From an uncultured Selenomonadaceae bacterium (GTDB lineage: Bacteria; Bacillota; Negativicutes; Selenomonadales; Selenomonadaceae): a DNA stretch of 26,465 nt. Made by a program: the position numbers and the translations under genes. The stretch covers positions 1 to 26,465 of the forward strand of contig CALZDE010000004.1 of the NCBI GenBank assembly GCA_945637225.1, in the 5' to 3' direction. Shown piece by piece: positions 9,401 through 16,616 of the stretch (positions are counted from its first letter, which is position 1; each line of letters opens with the position of its first letter). The notes under the pieces were generated by a model that was not told the DNA's origin, made no database searches, and saw only the letters and a program-made list of their open reading frames with translations.

Positions 9401-11194
9401 CCTGTGAGCGGTAAAATAAATGGTGCTTTGCAGTGTGGCGGTACGATAGATAACCCTGTGGTGGATATGTCTGTGGAAGCTTTTGATACCAGTATTCCTC
9501 AGGTAAAAATTGACAAGGCATATACCATGCTTCATCTTGAAGATAATATCATTCATATAGAGGATATGGCTATGGAGAAAAAGGTTATTCTGGGAGGGAC
9601 AGAGGCTACCTATAGAGGCTCTGTTAAGGGTACTGTTCCATTGGCGGCACTTTCTGAAGATGAAAATGTATCTCGTGGAAGCAGTATGGATGTCACACTG
9701 TATGTGGAGGATGCTGACCTCAGCCTGCTCCCTGGTATGTCTCCAGCTATTGAGTGGGCTTTTGGTGAGACTGACGGTCAGGTGCATATTTCAGGTAATA
9801 TTTTGGAGCCCAAAATGGAAGGTCATATAGCCATTCATGGCAATGATTCTGTGAATAATACCATTACCCTCAGTAAAAAAGCAATTACTGATGATGGTGC
9901 TTCGATTAAGATAAAGGGCTTGGAAAATGTAGTAGAAAATGTTTCCATGGTGCTTAATTTCAAGGATAATGTTATTTCCTTAGATCATTTTAAGGGAAAA
10001 TTGGGCAATGGAAGCTTTAATATCACAGGCAAGGCTATTCTTAAGGGAATAAAGGGGCTGGAGGATTATGAGCTGAATATGGAATGCGATAAGCTGGATA
10101 TTCAGACTGCTTTTTACAGAGGCAGGGCAGATCTCTCCTTAAATGTGACTAAAGCCAATATTGAACGGGTAAAGGAGTTCTTTGCTGTAATTGACGAAAA
10201 GAGAAAGTCAGAGCTTCAGCTGGATGATGAAAAAGAAAACGATGAAGCTAAGGCAAGTCCTTGGCTAAAGATTGCTGGTCAGGAGGAAGAATTTAAGAAG
10301 CGTGTCGAGGGAAGAAGCATTATTAGTGGTAAGCTGGTACTGGATGATGCAATAATTTCTATACCTAGTCTTGAAAGTTCTGATGACCCATTGCCTGACA
10401 TTTTCATGAATCTTGAGCTTGTGATGGGCAACAACGTAAGATTTTTCGTGCCACAGCTGGCTGATTTAAGGCTGGCAGGCAGTGCTCATATTGGCGGTTC
10501 TACCAAATGGCACAGATCAAGCGGTTCTATTTACGTCAAGAAGGGAACTATAAGCTACTTAAAGAATGTGTTTAAGGTCAAGGAGGGTGCACTTTTATTC
10601 AATCAGTCAAATTCCCTGCTTCCAGCGGTCAAACTGCTTGCTGATACCAAAATCGGCAACAGAAGGGTATTTATTAATATCAATGGCCCACTTTATGGCA
10701 ATAAGGAGGATATACTTAAATTATCTTCATCCCCTGAGCTTAGTGAGGAAAATATCATTAAGCTTCTGACTCTGCGTGGTGCTTATAAGGAAAATGGTGA
10801 GAATAGCTGGGAAAATACAGCTGGTGCTATGGCTATCAGCGGTCTTCAGATGGCCCTTTTGGGCGATGTAGAGGAATCCCTGCGAAATTCCTTAAACCTT
10901 GATTATTTTTCAATAGAGAGAGATTATGTAGGTGGTTCTAATGGAAACGGTAACTCAAAATCCATGGATACTTCTTCTCAAACTGGTTCGGTAGGAAACA
11001 GCAAGGAGATATATAATGTGGTTCTGGGGAAGGACCTCAGTGACAAGACCAGTATCAGGCTGAGCAAGAGTGTTAATTCCAATGATTACAGGGCCACTTT
11101 TGAGTATGATTTCAATGACAGAATTAATTTTAATGTAAGCAAGGATTCAGACAAGGGAATGATTTATGGCTTTGAAGCTGTATTTTCCTTTTAA
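6476..11194 (+). CDS. tamB: TamB/AsmA-superfamily translocation and assembly protein
   Basis: Very long periplasm-spanning protein (1572 aa) of the TamB (DUF490) family, which forms a hydrophobic beta-taco groove thought to carry lipids between membranes. An N-terminal inner-membrane anchor (about 5-25) is followed by repetitive beta-rich sequence with recurring patterns such as GxITGPxxNPxxxA (at least TGPFNNPVIDADV, TGPIANPIIKAEF, SGNILEPKMEGHI). The C-terminal TamB domain includes LRLAGSAHIGGSTKWHRSSG and IININGPLYGNKEDILKLSS, ending in a beta-strand with terminal Phe (YGFEAVFSF). The start has GGAGGG 7 bases upstream. In E. coli TamB pairs with TamA, a BamA relative; here BamA is the only Omp85 protein in the window, three genes downstream. 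The gene looks intact. Confidence 0.92.
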   Translation: MSKRYLLGIIGIIIIFMVSMTSYLSSSAFSGNLGEKVAEIASDTLATKVEIGHIAVESSHAVGVKDIAIYDKQGEEIAKADYAQVEFSLFGVLSDNPLDGISEINVNDIRANIIQREDGSFNFEDLISEEKSNNNFKGRININNGDIMLHYDNKDTSVENIQASLDFKSFPFIDLKGTGVNQGAEIEFHGNVGGEGENTFTVKAKDIHAENYLQFLPVGIIPEEVHDIKGEIPKLEATLVKIGEDIYYSGKAELENGEAVIYDKKVENIKGLFVASENQAMAFLRASCAGQEAYAHGRILLNTGVPVLNMVVETKDFEPAKILENGDFSGKVNVLAHITGPFNNPVIDADVNVKEGMAEGYSLNNLSAKLHYADNKVFAKDINVDALGGNVTGEAEFNAKDLSYVGHFKINNVEISALQKTGVPVSGAVSGDIALDGVADDIDKLNIYGSVFSEGITYSGIGKGRKSVCINSLHTSFAKLANKINIDFLSAKTENGGVLGLKGDILLNDSLNLEVFGDKIDLSKFIVELDGSDENPFAGRMEVKASITGPIANPIIKAEFAALHGKLYFQPFDKMRGSLAGSLRGLYLKEFVMEHGKSRWTAEGMLGYSDVSGNLLTYDPLDMGAKIQLHIKDARVEDLVRPLNLGVKVTGNLDKDIVISGKLRNPHVEGKFHFYEGSVNDMFLQKVDGSYNVESVNGKLVFMVKDVHVETPWINMEVSGTVSDLKNVPLFDLQLKTNDVMLDDFTDRMPYPLTGHARFDGRFTGNVNNPVFEGIMTSEAITINGTAVKEAGGKVLFKNNILTFSNFGFKDNDGSFNLNGSLNIGNNALDGVLQVDKANISTILAMTNFKNDKIYGHADGRIILTGTVDSIRNAEFSDKESTLNLLQNGLLDTVRVKAKLNINDGTAAGYAINNVDVDMELKDSILNINSFRGSEGTAGKFAAKGSINLKNDIKAEVSLNDIDTGMLAGIGGLAMPVSGKINGALQCGGTIDNPVVDMSVEAFDTSIPQVKIDKAYTMLHLEDNIIHIEDMAMEKKVILGGTEATYRGSVKGTVPLAALSEDENVSRGSSMDVTLYVEDADLSLLPGMSPAIEWAFGETDGQVHISGNILEPKMEGHIAIHGNDSVNNTITLSKKAITDDGASIKIKGLENVVENVSMVLNFKDNVISLDHFKGKLGNGSFNITGKAILKGIKGLEDYELNMECDKLDIQTAFYRGRADLSLNVTKANIERVKEFFAVIDEKRKSELQLDDEKENDEAKASPWLKIAGQEEEFKKRVEGRSIISGKLVLDDAIISIPSLESSDDPLPDIFMNLELVMGNNVRFFVPQLADLRLAGSAHIGGSTKWHRSSGSIYVKKGTISYLKNVFKVKEGALLFNQSNSLLPAVKLLADTKIGNRRVFININGPLYGNKEDILKLSSSPELSEENIIKLLTLRGAYKENGENSWENTAGAMAISGLQMALLGDVEESLRNSLNLDYFSIERDYVGGSNGNGNSKSMDTSSQTGSVGNSKEIYNVVLGKDLSDKTSIRLSKSVNSNDYRATFEYDFNDRINFNVSKDSDKGMIYGFEAVFSF

Positions 11195-11220
11195 GTAAAA
11201 AATAGCAAGTGGGAGTAACG

Positions 11221-11853
11221 ATGCAGTTAGAGAAGTATATACAGGAACTTAATAAGATAGAATTGCTGGGGCGGAATGAGGAGTGCCAGCTGTGGCATTC
11301 CTTTAAATCTGAGGGAAATATGAATGCCCGCAAAAAGCTCATAGAGTCATACCAGCCTTTAGTTTTTAAGCTGGCTGCCAATTTTCGCCAATTTGCTAAT
11401 ATCATGGATATTTTGCAGGAGGGGACTGTCGGCTTAATTGAATCTGTTGAGGCATATGAACCTTCAAAGGGGACGGCATTCAGTATTTTTGCTGCCTACC
11501 GCATTCGTGGCCGAATGTATAATTACATAAAGAAGGAATGCAATTCGGATATAGCCTGTCTGGAAATGGAAAATAACGATGGCTTTACTGGCAGGGAAAT
11601 GATTGCTGATACGGGTATGGCGGTGTCAGAAATAGCCGAACTGCACGACATGACTGGCAGGGTAAGAGGAGCGATGGAGCGTCTTCCAGAGAAGGAACGT
11701 CAGGTAATAAATCAAGTATATATTCATAGTCAGCAGGTGAAAAATGTGGCAGATAATATGAATTTAAGTACAACTCAGATTTACCGCCTGCAAAAAAGTG
11801 GTGTCAGAAGAATAAGAGGAATGCTGTCCAGCTTCATGCATCATTGGAGGTGA
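11221..11853 (+). CDS. Sigma-70 family factor, group 3-like with degenerate region 3
   Basis: A 210-aa RNA polymerase sigma factor. I chose ATG 11221 because GGGAG (11211-11215) sits 5 bases upstream; the GTG at 11209 lacks a site. Region 2 is clear at about 40-105 (YQPLVFKLAANFRQFANIMDILQEG, then GTAFSIFAAYRIRGRMYNYI). Region 4 is at about 146-202, with helix-turn-helix QQVKNVADNMNLSTTQIYRL. The 40 residues between them do not look like a normal region 3. The architecture resembles short FliA/SigB-like or sporulation-type factors. It starts 26 bases after tamB, and its stop lies inside the ribosome site of the next gene, so the two are translationally coupled. Its place between tamB and bamA suggests a role in envelope gene control, but targets are unknown. 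Confidence 0.88.
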   Translation: MQLEKYIQELNKIELLGRNEECQLWHSFKSEGNMNARKKLIESYQPLVFKLAANFRQFANIMDILQEGTVGLIESVEAYEPSKGTAFSIFAAYRIRGRMYNYIKKECNSDIACLEMENNDGFTGREMIADTGMAVSEIAELHDMTGRVRGAMERLPEKERQVINQVYIHSQQVKNVADNMNLSTTQIYRLQKSGVRRIRGMLSSFMHHWR

Positions 11854-11857
11854 TGGC

Positions 11858-12439
11858 ATGACAGATAAGAAAAAGCTTTATTCTGAGCATATTACGGCAG
11901 CAAAGGACTGGCTGGGGAAAGCAGAGGAATCCATAGCCAAGGACAACGATATTCGAAGTGACCTCAACATCATGCTTGCTCAGGCAGAACTGCAAAGGGC
12001 TAAGGAAAAGGATGATACGGCACTTATAAGGAAAAGGCTGAAATGGATTTTGCCATGGATTACAGCTATTGGTATAGCAGTGGGGTATGTTTATTTCCTG
12101 CGGCCAGAGCTTTTTACTACTGTCAGGGAAGAGTCGCCAGCGGTTACAGTTGTAAAAGAAGAAAATGTACCTGCTAAGGAAAATATAATACAGACAGATA
12201 CAGACGATAAGGCTGAAATTCCTTTACAAAATGAAAACAATGCAGTAAAACCAATTGATAATACAGAGAGGGTAAATGTACCTGAAACTGCTGTGACAGA
12301 AAAAATAGAAGGTACATACAGGGAAAGAATTGAGGATAAAAACGATACTGTTCAAGAAGCAGAAACGGAAAAAAGTTCTTTGCCAGAAAAAGATATTCAG
12401 AAAATGATACAGTCAGCAGGAAAAATTTTAAGGGACTAA
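11858..12439 (+). CDS. Single-pass membrane protein coupled to the sigma factor; candidate regulator
   Basis: Unrecognised 193-aa protein. Residues 1-61 are charged and helical (HITAAKDWLGKAEESIAK, LNIMLAQAELQRAKEK); 62-81 is one membrane helix (LKWILPWITAIGIAVGYVYF) preceded by RKRLK, favouring a cytoplasmic N-terminus. Residues 85-193 are a low-complexity acidic tail rich in Glu, Asp, Thr, Val and Asn, which would lie in the periplasm. It begins 4 bases after the sigma factor stop, using GGAGGTGAT (11846-11854). Cytoplasmic domain, one helix and periplasmic tail is the topology of membrane anti-sigma factors, and gene order sigma then partner is typical. No known anti-sigma motif (such as a zinc-binding HxxxCxxC) is present, so this role is inference only. 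Confidence 0.75.
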   Translation: MTDKKKLYSEHITAAKDWLGKAEESIAKDNDIRSDLNIMLAQAELQRAKEKDDTALIRKRLKWILPWITAIGIAVGYVYFLRPELFTTVREESPAVTVVKEENVPAKENIIQTDTDDKAEIPLQNENNAVKPIDNTERVNVPETAVTEKIEGTYRERIEDKNDTVQEAETEKSSLPEKDIQKMIQSAGKILRD

Positions 12440-12494
12440 GGTTGTATTTTCAGTATTGTTATTGAATGTTATTCTAAAATTGTAAAAAAATGTA

Positions 12495-12523
12495 TTGTCA
12501 ATATTGTAAATTCGTGATATATT
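12495..12523 (+). promoter_or_regulatory. Promoter of bamA
   Basis: TTGTCA (12495-12500), 17 bases, TATATT (12518-12523), preceded by a very A/T-rich stretch that could act as an UP element. The expected start is near 12530. Confidence 0.72.
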
Positions 12524-12547
12524 ATTGAATTAGATGTAATTATGATA

Positions 12548-12567
12548 TTAAGATGCTTTTATCTTAA
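12548..12567 (+). promoter_or_regulatory. Hairpin in the bamA leader
   Basis: TTAAGAT (12548-12554) and ATCTTAA (12561-12567) form a perfect 7-bp stem with a 6-base loop, 12 bases before the AGGAGG site. It has no T-run, so it is not a terminator; it may affect mRNA stability or ribosome access. Confidence 0.4.
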
Positions 12568-12593
12568 AAATAAATTGCTAGGAGGACGAGGTT

Positions 12594-14564
12594 TTGAAGA
12601 GCATTAGCTTTGATAGAAAAATGCGCTATGTTGCTATGGCAATGGCAGTTGCAGCAGGTATTAGCTCTGTGGCTGTTCCTGTATATGCGGCACCTGCTGA
12701 AAATACAGTTGCAACTGATAATACCGATAAAAAAGAGGCGGAAGCAGTAACTGATGCTACTGCAGAAGTAAAAGAAAATACAGAAGTAAAAGATAGTGCA
12801 GAGGCTCCGGCAGAGGATACTGTACGTTCCAGATGGATGGCATCACGTCCTACTGATGAAACTGTAGAAAAATGGGTTAATCAGTATAATGGCAAGACTA
12901 TTGTCAGTGTAGAAGTGTCTGGTGCTAGTGACGATATCATCAATGCGGCTAATGTAGCTGTACGTTCCAAGGCTGGCGATATGTTCAGTGTGAAGCTTTT
13001 AGAGCGTGATTTGAACCGTCTTTACGATACTGGTTATTTCTATGATTTGTATCCTGCCTTTGTTGAGGTTCCAGAGGGTGTAAAGGTTACTTATAATGTT
13101 TTGGAGACTCCAATTGTCACCAGTGTTGAACTGACTGGCAACAGTGAAATTGAGTCTACTGAAAAGCTGATGGAAGCAGTTACCATTAAGCCAGGCCAGC
13201 GTTTAAACCGCCGTATTCTTCATGAAAATGTAGTTGCTGTTCAGCAGGTATACATCAAGGACGACTATGTTATGGCTAAGGTCCATGATTTAGACGTTAA
13301 GGAAGATGGCAAGCTGGTTCTCCGTGTAAATGAGGGTATTTTGGAAGGCATTAAGGTCAAGGGCAACAAGAAGACCAAGGATTATGTAATTATCCGTGAG
13401 GTCCGTTCCAAGGTAGGCAAGCCATTAAACCGCAAGGAAGTAACCAGAAGCTATCAGCGTATTAACAATCTCGGCTTCTTTGAGACTGTAGATGTTAAGC
13501 CAGCTCCTGGTGTAGAGCCTAATGCTTTCGTTCTGGAGATTGACGTTAAGGAGAGAAATACTGGTACATTCGGTATCGGTGCTGGCTATAGCTCCAGTGA
13601 TGGCGTTGTTGGTATGATCAGCTTAGGTGACCGTAATTTCCGTGGTACAGGTGATGCGGTAAGTATATCTTTGGAGATAAGCGGTAGGGATACTGATGCA
13701 AGAGGCTTTACCTTCAGCTATACACATCCTTGGCTGGATAGCAAGCAGACATCTCTTAACTTCCAGATTTACAACAGAAGATACAGATATAACGATTACG
13801 ATACTCACGGTGACTTGGTTGAGGAATACATGCGCAACCGTAAGGGGTTTGAGTTCACCCTTGGTCGTCCACAGTCTGAGTATACAACTAATTACCTTAC
13901 CTTCCGCAACCGTAAGGATGAGTATGTAACCTACAAGTCCGGTGACTATAACAGATCTGGTGACAGAAACATTTCACCATCTAATGTTTACGATTTTAGT
14001 GATCCATATGGTGATAAGTGGCGTGAAGATAACTTCGGTCTGACTAGAAGTATCATTTGGTCACATGCTACAGATACCCGTGATAATTACATGTATCCTA
14101 CCAGCGGTCATCGTGCAAACTGGTCTATTGAGTATGCTGGCTTAGGCGGTAAGTTCAAGTATCAGAAGTATTCTATTTCAGAGAGCCGTTTCTATAAGGT
14201 AGGCACTAACAATGTAGTGGCTTTACGTCTTGAATATGGCCATAGCCCACAGCGTTTGTCTGAGAGTGCTCAGTTCCGTGTAGGCGGTCAGAATACTATC
14301 AGAGGTTATCGTGATGATCAGTTCCGTGGTGATGGTATGTTCGTAGGTAATCTGGAGTACAGATTCCCTGTTAATAACATTATCAAGGGTGCGGTGTTCA
14401 CTGACTTTGGTGGTGCATGGAATGGCGGCTGGGCTCCAAAGAACCTGAAGGCTAGTATCGGTTTTGGTATTGCCCTCGAAACACCAATGGGACCACTGCG
14501 TCTTGACTTAGGCCATGGTTCTCAGGGCAACCGCGTACACTTCAATATCGGTAATACATTCTAA
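12594..14564 (+). CDS. bamA: BamA, outer-membrane protein assembly factor (Omp85)
   Basis: Omp85 barrel that inserts beta-barrel proteins into the outer membrane. The start is TTG 12594 with AGGAGG (12580-12585) 8 bases upstream; it gives a signal peptide (about 1-32, ending VYAA). Residues 33-85 are a Thr/Glu/Ala-rich spacer, then about three POTRA domains at 101-172, 173-248 and 249-320 (TSVELTGNSEI, EGIKVKGNKKTKDYVIIREV, GKPLNRKEVTRSYQRINNLGFFE). E. coli BamA has five. The barrel (about 323-656) carries the L6-loop motif as IRGY (569-572) instead of VRGF/VRGY and ends NRVHFNIGNTF, a terminal-Phe signal. It is monocistronic, or nearly so, judging by the promoter before and terminator after. 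No Bam lipoprotein genes are nearby. Confidence 0.95.
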   Translation: MKSISFDRKMRYVAMAMAVAAGISSVAVPVYAAPAENTVATDNTDKKEAEAVTDATAEVKENTEVKDSAEAPAEDTVRSRWMASRPTDETVEKWVNQYNGKTIVSVEVSGASDDIINAANVAVRSKAGDMFSVKLLERDLNRLYDTGYFYDLYPAFVEVPEGVKVTYNVLETPIVTSVELTGNSEIESTEKLMEAVTIKPGQRLNRRILHENVVAVQQVYIKDDYVMAKVHDLDVKEDGKLVLRVNEGILEGIKVKGNKKTKDYVIIREVRSKVGKPLNRKEVTRSYQRINNLGFFETVDVKPAPGVEPNAFVLEIDVKERNTGTFGIGAGYSSSDGVVGMISLGDRNFRGTGDAVSISLEISGRDTDARGFTFSYTHPWLDSKQTSLNFQIYNRRYRYNDYDTHGDLVEEYMRNRKGFEFTLGRPQSEYTTNYLTFRNRKDEYVTYKSGDYNRSGDRNISPSNVYDFSDPYGDKWREDNFGLTRSIIWSHATDTRDNYMYPTSGHRANWSIEYAGLGGKFKYQKYSISESRFYKVGTNNVVALRLEYGHSPQRLSESAQFRVGGQNTIRGYRDDQFRGDGMFVGNLEYRFPVNNIIKGAVFTDFGGAWNGGWAPKNLKASIGFGIALETPMGPLRLDLGHGSQGNRVHFNIGNTF

Positions 14565-14590
14565 TTGGAATTTTAATCAGATATAGTGAT

Positions 14591-14621
14591 AAGGCTCCCT
14601 AAAGCAGGGGGCCTTGTTTTT
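14591..14621 (+). terminator. Terminator after bamA
   Basis: AAGGCTCCCT (14591-14600) pairs with AGGGGGCCTT (14606-14615), 10 bp with one G-U, 5-base loop, then GTTTTT. It lies only 20 bases before the next start codon, so read-through probably feeds the next gene. Confidence 0.82.
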
Positions 14622-14634
14622 CAGGTGAGTTATT

Positions 14635-15927
14635 ATGAAAATAAAGCGAGGGATATTTCTTTTACTGCTGGCAAGCATATTATTTTCAGCGTGGCCTGCC
14701 TCGGCAGATGTACCAAGGATAGAAGGTATTTCGGTATCTATTTCTTCATCAGAGGAAATACCGCTTCCTATTCGTGAACGTATGGAAAAATCTGTTTATT
14801 CTGTGGCAGAACAGCTCCTGATGGAAAAGAGCATTGAAGAAATCAGAAAAAATTCAGATACGTATGAGAAAATAATTCACGAGGTATTTGATAAGGTTCT
14901 GGTAGGCTACACTATACAGGCGGTAGAGGTAAAAGGCGATACAAATTCAGCAGTTACCATTCAGCTTATGCCTTGGAAGGATGTCATTAGAGATGTAAAA
15001 ATTGATGTATCAGTGGAAGGTATGACTCCTTTAATTGAAAAAATGGTGCTTAAAGATGCTGAGAATATAGAAAGTGTTTTTCAGGAAACGCTGTCAGGGC
15101 TTCCAGTAGGTGCCATTGATTGGTCTAATGGTGTACTGAAGAAAAATGTCAACAGTTTTATGGAGAAAAACATACCGGAATTTCGTGCAGATTTTGATAT
15201 AGTAGATGTGGCAGAGAATACAAAGGTAAAGGTGACTCTTTATCCATTACTGCCGGTAGTGCGGACTCTTGACCTGCAAATGCATTCAGATACTTTTCCA
15301 AATTTTTGGCTTCTCAGTATGCGTGAACAGATGCAGAAGGAAGCAAATGAGCTGATAGGGGTGCCAGTAGCTTTTGTCAGCCGCCATCGTGCAGATATTG
15401 CCGCCCATTACAGTGATATGCTTGATTCCACTGATGAATTTAAGAGATTTCATGTGAATACTGATACAACGGTAGTTCCAAGTGAAAATATGACTCTTTT
15501 AAGCCGTTCTAATCTGGAAAAATTGCGTATCAGAGGTGAAAGCTGGTCTGATATAGGTCATCGTCATAATGGCAACGAGTATATACACAGGCTCAGGGTT
15601 CGTCTGGGATGGGACCCTGATTTGCTTAATCGATTTTACGTAATAAGCGAAACTATTCCAAATGCTGGTGACTGGGGTGCTTATGCTGGCTATAAGAGAA
15701 ATGTGGTTAAGAATTTGTGGCTGGGGCTGGAGTATGATTTTAAGCATAAGAAAATAGCTTCCGAGGTGGAATACGACTTCAACAAATGGTGGTCATTTTC
15801 TCATGAGTATCGTAATTACGACAGTAAATCAGAGTGGGGTGTAAATTATAAGCTGCATGATTTCATGGCTCTGAAAATGATGTATGATGGAGATGGTGTG
15901 TGGCTGAGGATTATTGGTAATTTGTAG
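14635..15927 (+). CDS. Unrecognised exported protein with a probable small C-terminal beta-barrel
   Basis: No family recognised. The 430-aa protein has a clear signal peptide (1-24, cut after PASA). Residues 26-280 alternate helices and strands; two segments look POTRA-like (YTIQAVEVKGDTNSAVTIQL at 92-111 and VKVTLYPLLPVVRTLDLQM at 198-216). Residues 316-430 are alternating aromatic/polar strands (YIHRLRVRLGWDPDL, NLWLGLEYDFK, ASEVEYDFNKWWSFSHEYR, WGVNYKLHDF), like an 8-strand outer-membrane barrel. The last residue is Leu, not Phe. AGGTGA (14623-14628) precedes ATG. It sits between bamA and ompH behind the bamA terminator, so a role in outer-membrane assembly or in contact with BamA is plausible but unproven. 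No catalytic motif is visible. Confidence 0.8.
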   Translation: MKIKRGIFLLLLASILFSAWPASADVPRIEGISVSISSSEEIPLPIRERMEKSVYSVAEQLLMEKSIEEIRKNSDTYEKIIHEVFDKVLVGYTIQAVEVKGDTNSAVTIQLMPWKDVIRDVKIDVSVEGMTPLIEKMVLKDAENIESVFQETLSGLPVGAIDWSNGVLKKNVNSFMEKNIPEFRADFDIVDVAENTKVKVTLYPLLPVVRTLDLQMHSDTFPNFWLLSMREQMQKEANELIGVPVAFVSRHRADIAAHYSDMLDSTDEFKRFHVNTDTTVVPSENMTLLSRSNLEKLRIRGESWSDIGHRHNGNEYIHRLRVRLGWDPDLLNRFYVISETIPNAGDWGAYAGYKRNVVKNLWLGLEYDFKHKKIASEVEYDFNKWWSFSHEYRNYDSKSEWGVNYKLHDFMALKMMYDGDGVWLRIIGNL

Positions 15928-15945
15928 TATTAACAGAAAAGACTA

Positions 15946-15975
15946 TTGCATTTTCTAATTATACTATGGTATAAT
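15946..15975 (+). promoter_or_regulatory. Promoter of the ompH-lpxD operon
   Basis: TTGCAT (15946-15951), 18 bases, TATAAT (15970-15975). The start would be near 15982. The sequence ATATGCTCTAATAG at 15978-15991 matches 12 of 14 bases of the tamB promoter sequence at 6373-6386. Confidence 0.72.
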
Positions 15976-15989
15976 AGATATGCTCTAAT

Positions 15990-16040
15990 AGCGGATATAA
16001 GTTTACGTTCCGCTTGATATTATGTATGTGCCCTTAGGGC
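15990..16040 (+). promoter_or_regulatory. Structured 5' leader of ompH
   Basis: Two small hairpins: AGCGGA (15990-15995) with TCCGCT (16009-16014), and GCCC-TTA-GGGC (16030-16040) just before the AAGGAG site. A hairpin at the very 5' end often stabilises highly expressed mRNAs; here that is inference. Confidence 0.4.
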
Positions 16041-16056
16041 AAAAGGAGAAGATAAA

Positions 16057-16524
16057 ATGGTAACATTAAAGAAAGCTCATGTAAAAATCGTCAGCGTTCT
16101 GATCGCTCTGGTATTTGTAGGTAGTGTTGTAGCATTAGCTCTGTCTCAGACCGCTGGTATCAGCACTGCATCCGCTGCATCCTCCTCTAACGTAGGTGTA
16201 GTTGATTTCAGCCAGTTCAGCACCCTGAAGATTGTAACCGATTCTCAGGATCAGATGCAGGAGAAGGTAAAGGAAGCACAGGCTGATTTCGAGGCAAAGG
16301 CTGCTTCTATGAGCGATGCTGAAAAGCAGCAGTATTACCAGCAGACTATGGAGCGTCTGCAGAAGGAGCAGGAAGACATGATGGCTCCTATCCAGAAGCA
16401 GATTGACGAGGCTGTTAAGGCTGTAGCTGAGGCTCAGGGACTGACTGTTGTTCTGCGTAAGGAAGGTGTAGTTTATGGTGGCAAGGACATTACTCAGGAC
16501 GTTGTTAAGAAGCTGTCCAAGTAA
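16057..16524 (+). CDS. ompH: OmpH/Skp-family periplasmic chaperone
   Basis: Small (155 aa) chaperone-like protein that would hold unfolded outer-membrane proteins in the periplasm. An N-terminal hydrophobic segment (about 11-29) is followed by a possible signal peptidase site after ASA (about 41); if uncut it would be an anchor. The mature part begins NVGVVDFSQF, the usual Skp first strand, continues as a charged Gln/Glu/Lys/Met coiled coil (60-115) and closes with LTVVLRKEGVVYGGKDITQDVV, the conserved Skp C-terminal strands. AAGGAG lies 8 bases upstream. It heads an operon with two further Skp-like genes and lpxD. The codons are strongly biased (GTA, CAG, CTG), which suggests high expression. 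Confidence 0.88.
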   Translation: MVTLKKAHVKIVSVLIALVFVGSVVALALSQTAGISTASAASSSNVGVVDFSQFSTLKIVTDSQDQMQEKVKEAQADFEAKAASMSDAEKQQYYQQTMERLQKEQEDMMAPIQKQIDEAVKAVAEAQGLTVVLRKEGVVYGGKDITQDVVKKLSK

Positions 16525-16530
16525 TTAGGT

Positions 16531-16586
16531 CACCAGTAATATTGAGCAGTTTGAGTACCGAGCCCGTTACTGGTGCTCGGTACTTT
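16531..16586 (+). promoter_or_regulatory. Two mutually exclusive 9-bp hairpins between ompH and the next gene
   Basis: CACCAGTAA (16531-16539) is an exact complement of TTACTGGTG (16567-16575), and GTACCGAGC (16555-16563) of GCTCGGTAC (16575-16583). The order is A-B-A'-B' and A' and B' share base 16575, so the two stems compete. B/B' is followed by TTTGT, a weak terminator tail. The layout resembles a terminator/antiterminator pair that could lower expression of the downstream genes relative to ompH. Confidence 0.6.
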
Positions 16587-16616
16587 GTCAGTTTAGAAGA
16601 ACTTTAAGGAGAAAAG

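Noticed and set aside
8596..9787. Minus-strand frames inside tamB (8596-9024 and 9392-9787)
   Set aside because: They are opposite a continuous, well-supported tamB frame, with no ribosome sites or recognisable protein features.
16531..16583. H-type pseudoknot made of both 9-bp stems after ompH
   Set aside because: The second and fourth strands share a base and no linker remains to cross a 9-bp stem, so the stems should be exclusive and not coexist.
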